Part shown: in pieces, positions 1 through 5,046 of the stretch
Layout: the number at the start of each line of letters is the position of its first letter
Position numbering within the stretch: the stretch's first letter is position 1
Assembly (NCBI GenBank): GCA_027077895.1
Contig: JALWQZ010000043.1
Span: 1 to 19,439 of the forward strand
Length of the DNA: 19,439 bases
Source of the DNA: Microcaldota archaeon
Lineage (GTDB): Archaea; B1Sed10-29; WALL01; WAMD01
Reading direction: 5' to 3'
Notes under the pieces: generated by a model
Seen by the model: only the letters and a program-made list of their open reading frames with translations
What the model was told of the DNA's origin: nothing
The model's database searches: none
Made by a program: the position numbers and the translations under genes

Positions 1-14
1 GACTAGTTAACAAG

Positions 15-209
15 ATGATTGCTAGTACGCAATTGGGAGAATACAACGGGTTTTTATCTTCTATAACAGGGATGCTAGTCGCAATGGCCTCTAGTCCGTG
101 GTTTTACATAATTCTAGTTTTTGTTGTGTTGGTGTACGTGTATTACGCAAGGAGAGGCAAGGCAAAGCATCACAAAAAGAGAAGGAAGTCAAGGAAGAAG
201 AGATTGTGA
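15..209 (+). CDS. Small single-pass membrane protein with strongly basic C-terminal tail
   Basis: This is a 64-residue open reading frame and the only plus-strand gene I support. Residues 1-28 are mildly polar, residues 29-44 form one hydrophobic membrane segment, and residues 46-64 hold 15 Lys, Arg or His among 19 residues. By the positive-inside rule the tail should lie in the cytoplasm. I do not recognise a family. The ATG at 15 has no clear Shine-Dalgarno sequence, and the promoter region lies outside the window. The stop codon at 207-209 is one base from the 3' end of the convergent tRNA-Pro gene. Membrane segment plus basic tail recurs in two other proteins of this window, which supports reality, but short length and lack of homology leave doubt. 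Confidence 0.5.
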   Translation: MIASTQLGEYNGFLSSITGMLVAMASSPWFYIILVFVVLVYVYYARRGKAKHHKKRRKSRKKRL

Positions 210-210
210 A

Positions 211-335
211 TGGGGCCGCCGAGATTTGAACTCGGGTCACCGGCTCTTTCTGGGCCACCGGTTGCGGGGGAGTAGAAAAACCCGCGCGGTTTCCCTCCCG
301 AAGCCGGAAGGATAACCTGGCTACCCTACGGCCCC
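211..335 (-). tRNA. tRNA-Pro(CGG) with a 51-base intron
   Basis: The acceptor stem pairs GGGGCCG with CGGCCCC, with discriminator A and no encoded CCA. The D stem is GGGT/ATCC, the T arm is CCGAG-TTCAAAT-CTCGG, and the anticodon stem is CCGGC/GCCGG. The anticodon loop TTCGGG-A gives anticodon CGG followed by G37, as usual for proline tRNAs. The intron lies at the canonical 37/38 position, and the mature tRNA is 74 nt. It is the last of three tRNAs read in the same direction (Thr, Met, Pro). Confidence 0.95.
246..296 (-). other. Intron of tRNA-Pro (bulge-helix-bulge)
   Basis: 51 bases after anticodon position 37. A bulge-helix-bulge can be drawn: loop bases TTC pair with GAA near the 3' splice site, three-base bulges GGA and AGA flank the cuts, and intron bases GGG pair with CCC. 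Further inside, ACCG/CGGT and GCGGG/CCCGC form a terminal hairpin. The archaeal splicing endonuclease should cut here, leaving ends for RtcB. Confidence 0.85.
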
Positions 336-373
336 ATGACTTGTTTTTAGTTAGAACTAGTTTTTAGTTTTTT

Positions 374-458
374 CTAATCCACCGGTCTTTGCAAGAGGCT
401 CAGAACTCTTTTGTGGGGGAGAGGGAGTTTTGGCCCCTAATTGCGACCGGTGGATTAG
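374..458. repeat. 14-bp perfect inverted repeat enclosing a foldable 85-base element
   Basis: CTAATCCACCGGTC at 374-387 is the exact reverse complement of GACCGGTGGATTAG at 445-458. A second pairing GCAA (391-394) with TTGC (441-444) continues the stem past a three-base bulge. Inside, AAGAG (393-397) can instead pair with CTCTT (405-409), and GGGG near 416-419 with CCCC at 434-437. The element lies in the 155-base gap between tRNA-Met and tRNA-Pro, which otherwise holds only T-rich repeats of GTTTTTAGTT (343-352 and 359-368). I see no open reading frame, tRNA, or C/D box signature. Strand is undetermined. It may be a small structured RNA, a processing element or a terminator. Confidence 0.6.
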
Positions 459-490
459 TTTTAGGATAGGCACTGTGTATATCCCCACCA

Positions 491-600
491 TGCCGGCGGC
501 GGGATTTGAACCCGCGACCTCCGGATTTCCCAAGCCTGGGACGAGGGTCATAACCAGACCTTATGAGTCCGGCGCTCCAACCAGGCTGAGCTACGCCGGC
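491..600 (-). tRNA. tRNA-Met(CAT), elongator type, with a 35-base intron
   Basis: The acceptor stem pairs GCCGGCG with CGCCGGC, with discriminator A and no encoded CCA. The D arm starts GCTCAGCC, the T arm is GCGGG-TTCAAAT-CCCGC, and the anticodon stem is CCGGA/TCCGG around the loop CTCATA-A, giving anticodon CAT. The body resembles archaeal elongator tRNA-Met, which often has an intron in Euryarchaeota. A CAT tRNA read as Ile after agmatidine modification is the alternative. The mature length is 75 nt, and the gene follows tRNA-Thr after 5 bases, so they are probably co-transcribed. Confidence 0.92.
527..561 (-). other. Intron of tRNA-Met (bulge-helix-bulge)
   Basis: 35 bases at the canonical 37/38 position. 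The central helix pairs loop bases CTCA with TGGG (one G-U), flanked by three-base bulges TAA and AAA. Intron bases GGTCTGG then pair with CCAGGCT over seven positions with two wobbles. This is a good bulge-helix-bulge for the archaeal tRNA splicing endonuclease. Confidence 0.87.
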
Positions 601-605
601 ATTGA

Positions 606-679
606 AGCCCCGGCCGGGATTTGAACCCGGGGCCTCTTGCTTACCAAGCAAGCGCTCCACCAAGCTGAGCTACCGGGGC
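606..679 (-). tRNA. tRNA-Thr(GGT)
   Basis: 74-base tRNA without intron. The acceptor stem is GCCCCGG/CCGGGGC, the D arm starts GCTCAGC, the anticodon stem is CTTGC/GCAAG around loop TTGGTAA (anticodon GGT), and the T arm is CCGGG-TTCAAAT-CCCGG. Discriminator is U and CCA is not encoded. It is the first tRNA of a Thr-Met-Pro set and has a TATA box about 29 bases upstream. Confidence 0.95.
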
Positions 680-702
680 GAGCCTTATCTTTTTGTTGTG
701 GA

Positions 703-713
703 TTATTTAAAAA
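703..713 (-). promoter_or_regulatory. TATA box of the tRNA-Thr/Met/Pro unit
   Basis: The minus strand reads TTTTTAAATAA, centred about 29 bases before the tRNA-Thr 5' end. This is the usual archaeal TATA spacing for a start at or just before the mature tRNA end. Confidence 0.65.
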
Positions 714-728
714 GATTTTTGGGTTTTT

Positions 729-1007
729 TTACTTTTTCATCAATAGCCATAGAAGTATCAATATCAATATTATCAGAGTTAAGTTGATCCACGGATGTCC
801 ATGGCGTCTCCTAGGTCTGGGCGCTGGCCCCGCTGCAGGCGCTGGAGAACTTCCTCCCATTTCTTGTGCAACTGCATTGACTATCTCATATGCGTCATTC
901 CTAGGAACGCCTGCCTGCACTAGTTCCGCAGCAACTTCATCAACACTCTTTCCTGCCATTAACTCTTGCGCGATCATTTGAATTATTTGTTCTTCTTCGC
1001 TTGACAT
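729..1007 (-). CDS. Tail-anchored protein with small helical domain (paralogue of upstream gene)
   Basis: 92 residues from the ATG at 1007. A TTG codon further upstream is less likely, because a GGGTGAT ribosome binding site lies 1011-1017, just ahead of this ATG. Residues 5-50 form a predicted three-helix domain with an AG-x-P turn at 32-35, reminiscent of UBA/CUE-like folds. Residues 52-65 are a Pro/Ala/Ser linker, RPRRRHGH (64-71) is a short basic patch, and 73-90 are a hydrophobic C-terminal anchor ending in two lysines. The helical domain should face the cytoplasm. It aligns with the helical domain of the preceding gene. The stop codon of that gene lies inside this gene's ribosome binding site, which suggests translational coupling. 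Function unknown. Confidence 0.75.
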   Translation of the reverse strand: MSSEEEQIIQMIAQELMAGKSVDEVAAELVQAGVPRNDAYEIVNAVAQEMGGSSPAPAAGPAPRPRRRHGHPWINLTLIILILILLWLLMKK

Positions 1008-1011
1008 TGCA

Positions 1012-1410
1012 TCACCCAATTACCCACACGGCGATTAGTATTGATATTAGTATTAACACTATGACCGATAATATAATAACCCAACCATTTGGCTCATAGT
1101 ACTCAAGGGGTGGTTCTTCTGATGGTACGTTTGTGTACAAATATGATTGTTTTGCTTCGTTTAGTATCTCATTCACTTCTTCCTTCCTTAGCCCTGCATC
1201 TTCCATGACTCTTTTTATGTCCTTTTCGCTAACGCCTAGGTTTAGTAGTTTCGCCGTCTCATTTATTATGTCGTCCACATTGACTTCTTCTTCGGTTGGG
1301 GCTAGTGCCTTTGCTTTTTTTGGCTTTTTCACTTTTTTTTGTTTAGTTTTCGTTTTTTTAACTTTCTTTTTTCTAGTCCGCGTTTTACGCGGTTTTTGAT
1401 TTGTGGCCAT
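1012..1410 (-). CDS. Lys/Arg-rich, tail-anchored protein with small helical domain
   Basis: 132 residues. Residues 6-34 contain 19 Lys or Arg among 29, resembling histone H1-like tails. Residues 43-88 form a helical domain (motif II-x5-LLNLGVS, then AG, then EILN) homologous by eye to that of the next gene. A Pro/Glu/Tyr linker follows, and residues 109-131 are a C-terminal membrane anchor. The ATG at 1410 lacks a Shine-Dalgarno sequence, but a TATA box sits 21-30 bases upstream, so the mRNA is probably leaderless. I infer a membrane-tethered nucleic-acid-, ribosome- or lipid-binding tail; no specific function is recognised. The gene lies between rtcB and the tRNA set. Confidence 0.8.
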   Translation of the reverse strand: MATNQKPRKTRTRKKKVKKTKTKQKKVKKPKKAKALAPTEEEVNVDDIINETAKLLNLGVSEKDIKRVMEDAGLRKEEVNEILNEAKQSYLYTNVPSEEPPLEYYEPNGWVIILSVIVLILISILIAVWVIG

Positions 1411-1430
1411 GTAAATGAAAAAGAAGGCGA

Positions 1431-1440
1431 TATATTTAAA
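1431..1440 (-). promoter_or_regulatory. TATA box, probably giving a leaderless mRNA
   Basis: The minus strand reads TTTAAATATA directly after the rtcB stop codon. With usual archaeal spacing (about 25 bases from the box centre) transcription would start at or within a base or two of the ATG at 1410. Confidence 0.7.
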
Positions 1441-1441
1441 C

Positions 1442-4387
1442 CTAACCTTTGACCACGCCTAATGGCTTTAGTCTTACGACTTTCTTGTTTATACCTGCTT
1501 TCACAACACTGTCAATTACTAGATCAACGTTTTTGTATGCTTCAGGTGCTTCCTCTGCCAGTACCTTTGAATGTGTTGCTCTAGCGACTATCCCCTTGCT
1601 AGTTAATTCCTTTTGTATCTTATCTCCCCAGAACTCCTTTATTGCTTTCTTCCTTGACATTTGCCTTCCTGCTCCGTGACATGATGACCCAAACGTTTCT
1701 TCTTCGGATTTCTCTGTCCCTGATAGTATGTATGAGGATGTGCCCATTGAACCTGCAATTAACACTGGCTGGCCCACTCTCCTGTATGCCTTTGGAATCA
1801 GTTTGTTTCCAGGCCCGAGTGATCTAGTGGCACCCTTTCTGTGTATCCACAGTTTTCTCTTCTCTCCGTCTATCTCGTACTCTTCTAGTTTTAGTATATT
1901 GTGGCATAACTGATACACGGTCCTTATTCCTAGGGACTCCCAGTCCTGGCCAAATACTTTTTCGAATGCATTTCTTGCCCACGAGGCCATTAGGGCTCGG
2001 TTTGCGAATCCAAAATTTGCAGCGGCTTTCATTGCTGCTAGATAGTCTTGCGCTTCTTCGCTTTGGGCTGGAGCGTAGACCAGTTGGGGATCGGGGGTTG
2101 ATAGGCCATATCTTTTCATTGCTTTGTTCATGGTTTGTAGGTAGTCACTGGCAACCTGGTGCCCTAGCCCTCTAGAGCCAGAGTGAATCATGATCACAAC
2201 TTGGTCCTTGAAGAGCCCATACGCCTTTGCGATCCCCTCATCGTATACTTCGTCAACGACTTGAATCTCCAAGAAGTGATTTCCTGCTCCCAGTGTTCCT
2301 AGTTCAGGCCTCCCCCTCTTTTTCGCCTTTGCGCTAACCTTACTGGGATCTGCACCGTCTATTTTCCCATCCTCCTCCATGTGTTCTTTGTCGCCTTTTG
2401 TCAACCAGCCCTTCTCAACCAGCCAGTCAACACCATTCTCTAGGACCAAGTCTAGTTCATCGTTTGTTAGTTTTAACTTGGAGTGAGAGCCGACACCAGC
2501 AGGCACTTTTTCGTACAATGTATTTATCAACTCTTTCAGTCTTGGCCTGACATCCTCCTCTTTCAGGTTTGTGGCCAGCGCGTAGATACCACAGTTTGAC
2601 ACGACAACACCATTTGCCAGGAAATTGTGCGTGTCTTCCATGGTCGTCAAGTCATAAACCTCGCCAGAGTACTCCTGGATCTCGATTCTTTCTATCTTTT
2701 CCCAGAGGTATCCATCGCCTAGGTTCCTCTCTTCTATGAAATCCTGGAATGACATGAATTCTGGGTCAATCCTTGGATCTCCCCTGTCGGACCATATGGA
2801 ATGTTTTATGAACGATTCGGTGAGATGCTCGCCGGAAAGTTCCTTTACAATCTGTCTTGGGCTAACTCCGTTCTGGTACATCTCTCTAGCGGTCTCCCTA
2901 GCCTTGGCCCTTCTGGCTTTTATCCTTTCTTTAATCTTTAAGTAAGCAATAGCCAGGCTTGCCAGTTCTTTTTTCTTTTTGTTGTATGCAAATCCTACCT
3001 GGGACCATAACTTTATGAGGTTCTCAGGGTTCCCATGCACTTCAATCCTATATCCTATAGTCTCCCCAGATTTGCCAGCGTACCTGTACCCTTCGACCTT
3101 TCTAGGTTTGGATGCTGTTATCCCTAGGTCCGCTAGCAGGGATCTAACTTCTTCCAAATACTGTATTAGGTTCTCCTCCAGCTCGACGGACTTGCTCATA
3201 TTCAACGTCGGTTCGCTGAAGTTGAACTTGTTCACTGTTCTAGGCGACGACATCTCTGCGCCGAACAGACCGGCAAGGTACTGGGCTTTTATCCAGTTGG
3301 GCATTTCCATTATCCAGTTTGGTACGTGAAACTCTGTTTTTGTCTTGTTACCCACTGGTGTGCCAAACGCAGCCAGTAATATTGCAAGGGAACTGGATTG
3401 GACATGCAATGAATTCTCAATGGCATTAAACTCTACGTCGCCGTATACAGTTTCTATCTTGTGGTGCCTGTCTCTGGAGTACAAAACTGGTCTGAACCTG
3501 AGAGCTTCCAAATCTTTCTTCAGTTCTTCCAGGTCCTCTCTCTTGCCATAGAAGGATACCTCTCTCGTTTTTTGTGTTATTGTTATGTTCCCGTCTCCGG
3601 TAATGAACCCAATTATCCTTGCAAGTATCGGCACCTGCTTATTTGTTGATTCTATGTTGAGCAGATTGCGCTTCCGTAAGTGTTCTAGTATCTGCCTTTC
3701 TGCGTTCCCGCCAGTCAAGCCGAACTCCCTAATCTTTTCGATGATTCTCTGCTCGTCAACAATCAGGAACTTTTCGGGTTTCTCGTACTCGACACCCTCT
3801 ATCTTATTGACCAATATCCTCTTATCTAAGCCTAACTTACCAGCGTCTATGAAACCGTCTGTGGTCAATATCGGGTGGTCGTCTGTTACTAGGAGCTCGT
3901 CCCCAGACTCTAGGACTATCCTCACTATCTGGCGGTAATCGTTTTTCGAGAAGAAATAGAGGAGTTCAGATTTTGTTTCTTTTTTCTTTTCCTTGTCTAG
4001 TGTCCTTATCTCGTCCTCGTCCCAGGTATTTGCAAGGTCCTTGATCCTCTTCCATGCACCGTTTGCCAAATAAACTTTGGTGTTTGGGTGGAGGCAGTTT
4101 ATATCAAAGCCTACGGCTCCAACAGAGATTATTCCTTCTTCATAGTCGTATGCTCCCACGCCACCAATTGGGACGCCATATCCAGTGTGTATGTCTGGCA
4201 TCGCCAAAGCACCCACTGCGCCTGGAAGCATTGCGAGGTTTGTCAACTGCTGGACTGCGTTTTCCTCAACTCCATCAACTATTGGTTTTGTCCCGTATAA
4301 ATACGCATCAATCTTCATTCCCTCTCGGTTCTCCTTTGCGAACCTCCACTTTACGTCTCCGACTCTCTCCAGTTTTTCCTTCCACAT
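1442..4387 (-). CDS. rtcB: RNA-splicing ligase RtcB, interrupted by an intein
   Basis: RtcB joins RNA ends bearing 2',3'-cyclic phosphate or 3'-phosphate to 5'-OH ends using GTP and Mn2+. In archaea it ligates tRNA exons after intron removal. The frame encodes 981 residues: N-extein 1-97, intein 98-598, C-extein 599-981. The spliced enzyme would be 480 residues, normal for the family. Motifs include MPDIHTGYG (63-71), D95 and Cys98 of the DINC metal site (Cys98 supplied by residue 599 after splicing), GNHF with His203, IHSGSRG with His234, CHN with His about 328, and the guanylylated His about 403 in CHGAGRQ (spliced numbering). All catalytic residues are present. The ATG at 4387 has GGGGGTGA six bases upstream. 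Archease lies 87 bases upstream, and intron-containing tRNAs lie downstream. Confidence 0.97.
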   Translation of the reverse strand: MWKEKLERVGDVKWRFAKENREGMKIDAYLYGTKPIVDGVEENAVQQLTNLAMLPGAVGALAMPDIHTGYGVPIGGVGAYDYEEGIISVGAVGFDINCLHPNTKVYLANGAWKRIKDLANTWDEDEIRTLDKEKKKETKSELLYFFSKNDYRQIVRIVLESGDELLVTDDHPILTTDGFIDAGKLGLDKRILVNKIEGVEYEKPEKFLIVDEQRIIEKIREFGLTGGNAERQILEHLRKRNLLNIESTNKQVPILARIIGFITGDGNITITQKTREVSFYGKREDLEELKKDLEALRFRPVLYSRDRHHKIETVYGDVEFNAIENSLHVQSSSLAILLAAFGTPVGNKTKTEFHVPNWIMEMPNWIKAQYLAGLFGAEMSSPRTVNKFNFSEPTLNMSKSVELEENLIQYLEEVRSLLADLGITASKPRKVEGYRYAGKSGETIGYRIEVHGNPENLIKLWSQVGFAYNKKKKELASLAIAYLKIKERIKARRAKARETAREMYQNGVSPRQIVKELSGEHLTESFIKHSIWSDRGDPRIDPEFMSFQDFIEERNLGDGYLWEKIERIEIQEYSGEVYDLTTMEDTHNFLANGVVVSNCGIYALATNLKEEDVRPRLKELINTLYEKVPAGVGSHSKLKLTNDELDLVLENGVDWLVEKGWLTKGDKEHMEEDGKIDGADPSKVSAKAKKRGRPELGTLGAGNHFLEIQVVDEVYDEGIAKAYGLFKDQVVIMIHSGSRGLGHQVASDYLQTMNKAMKRYGLSTPDPQLVYAPAQSEEAQDYLAAMKAAANFGFANRALMASWARNAFEKVFGQDWESLGIRTVYQLCHNILKLEEYEIDGEKRKLWIHRKGATRSLGPGNKLIPKAYRRVGQPVLIAGSMGTSSYILSGTEKSEEETFGSSCHGAGRQMSRKKAIKEFWGDKIQKELTSKGIVARATHSKVLAEEAPEAYKNVDLVIDSVVKAGINKKVVRLKPLGVVKG
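2594..4096 (-). mobile_element. LAGLIDADG homing-endonuclease intein in RtcB
   Basis: 501 residues (98-598 of the precursor) from Cys98 (CLHPNTKVYL) to Asn598, followed by Cys599 of the C-extein. Block B is GDELLVTDDHPI with Thr168 and His171. The two LAGLIDADG helices are IIGFITGDG (259-266, acidic Asp265) and LAGLFGAE (371-378, acidic Glu378), so endonuclease catalysis may be intact. Block F is VYDLTTMEDTHNFLANG. The penultimate residue is Ser597 instead of the usual His. A segment around 494-535 looks like a helix-turn-helix DNA-binding addition. The insertion point, directly before the metal-binding cysteine, matches the intein site I recall in Pyrococcus horikoshii RtcB. Base composition and CTAG frequency look like the host, so it is not obviously recent. 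Confidence 0.95.
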
Positions 4388-4396
4388 ATCAATTCA

Positions 4397-4440
4397 CCCC
4401 CAGAATCCAGCCCTGGGATGCACCTTGGCTACCCCAGTGT
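4397..4440 (-). promoter_or_regulatory. rtcB 5' leader with alternative hairpins over the ribosome binding site
   Basis: On the minus strand arm A (CTGGGGT, 4437-4431) can pair with arm B (ATCCCAG, 4419-4413) over seven positions with one G-U. Arm B can instead pair with arm C (CTGGG, 4403-4399), which runs directly into the Shine-Dalgarno GGGGGTGA of rtcB. The two pairings exclude each other, so one exposes and the other masks the binding site. This is a structural inference from pairing only. Confidence 0.4.
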
Positions 4441-4460
4441 CTATTGTTTTTTCTTTTTTC

Positions 4461-4471
4461 AATTTTAATTC
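4461..4471 (-). promoter_or_regulatory. Possible weak TATA box for rtcB
   Basis: The minus strand reads GAATTAAAATT. A start about 26 bases downstream would fall near 4439, just before the rtcB leader hairpin. AT-rich sequence surrounds it, so this is weak. Confidence 0.35.
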
Positions 4472-4474
4472 TTT

Positions 4475-4891
4475 TCATAAGTCTACGACAATCCTTGCTT
4501 CCCAACCATGCTTTGTTTCCTTTACATAGAAGTTGTGCATGGTTACTGCTTTAACGTAAGATTCTACTAGGCTGGGGTCCCCATCCTGCCCATACCCCAT
4601 GCCTTCTGCTCTGTATTCCCCACCCTCAAACTTTACCTTAACATTGAATTCCTTGAAGAAAAAATTCTCAGTATCCTGTAGGAAGAGAATCTCAGTAAGC
4701 CAGTTATAGACTAGTTCCTTTGGTGTTTCTCCTCTTGCTTCTATTTCAATTCTCTTGTTTTTTGATAGTTTCTCTGTGTCGTACATCAATCCAACTAGTG
4801 CTTTTCCGGATTCGGATAGGAGTTCGTCTAGTGTTTTTGCTCTTACTATGAACTCCCCATCCCCAGTTATCTCGTCTAGATATTCAAACAC
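4475..4891 (-). CDS. Archease, RtcB-activating protein
   Basis: 138 residues, the normal archease length. Archease promotes guanylylation of RtcB and multiple turnover. Family features: EYLDEITGD at 3-11 in place of the usual EHTAD segment, LTEILFLQDTENFFFKEF in the middle, KAVTMHNFYV near 113-123, and the C-terminal GWEARIVVDL ending in the conserved Asp-Leu. The histidine of the EHTAD motif appears replaced by Ile8, although Asp11 and the C-terminal Asp are kept. The start is GTG at 4891, preceded by GAGGTG with five bases of spacing. The tRNA-Ser 3' end is 14 bases upstream and rtcB follows after 87 bases, so archease and rtcB probably form one functional unit. No symbol is given because naming differs between genomes. 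Confidence 0.92.
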   Translation of the reverse strand: MFEYLDEITGDGEFIVRAKTLDELLSESGKALVGLMYDTEKLSKNKRIEIEARGETPKELVYNWLTEILFLQDTENFFFKEFNVKVKFEGGEYRAEGMGYGQDGDPSLVESYVKAVTMHNFYVKETKHGWEARIVVDL

Positions 4892-4905
4892 TGAAACACC
4901 TCAAA

Positions 4906-4989
4906 CGCTGGGGGTGGGATTCGAACCCACGCGACCTTGCGGTCACCAGCTCTCCAGGCTGGCGCACTACCAAGCTATGCGACCCCAGC
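4906..4989 (-). tRNA. tRNA-Ser(GGA)
   Basis: 84-base class II tRNA. The acceptor stem is GCTGGGG/CCCCAGC with discriminator G, as expected for serine. The anticodon stem CCAGC/GCTGG encloses CTGGAGA (anticodon GGA), and a long variable arm GACC-GCAA-GGTC is present. The T arm is GTGGG-TTCGAAT-CCCAC. CCA is not encoded. The archease start lies 14 bases downstream. Confidence 0.96.
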
Positions 4990-5011
4990 GCGTTTAATAT
5001 TTTGTAAAAAT

Positions 5012-5020
5012 AAGTTTAAA
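5012..5020 (-). promoter_or_regulatory. TATA box of tRNA-Ser
   Basis: The minus strand reads TTTAAACTTA, centred about 27 bases before the tRNA-Ser 5' end. It overlaps the T-run that may terminate the upstream membrane-protein gene. Confidence 0.6.
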
Positions 5021-5024
5021 AAAA
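5018..5024 (-). terminator. T7 run after the YIP1-like gene
   Basis: Seven consecutive T on the minus strand, about 23 bases after the TGA at 5047. Archaeal RNA polymerase terminates at T-runs without needing a hairpin. Confidence 0.5.
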
Positions 5025-5046
5025 GAGTGGGGGTTGAGGGTTGGTC

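Noticed and set aside
400..663. Open frames across the tRNA cluster
   Set aside because: They read through tRNA-Met, tRNA-Thr and the inverted repeat; the tRNA structures explain the sequence.
4391..4440. tRNA-like sequence in the rtcB leader
   Set aside because: The D-arm resemblance is not followed by a proper anticodon arm, T arm or matching acceptor 3' strand, so it is not a tRNA gene.
4054..4554. 166-residue plus-strand open frame across the rtcB start
   Set aside because: It runs antisense to rtcB and the end of archease, and has no ribosome binding site or family resemblance.
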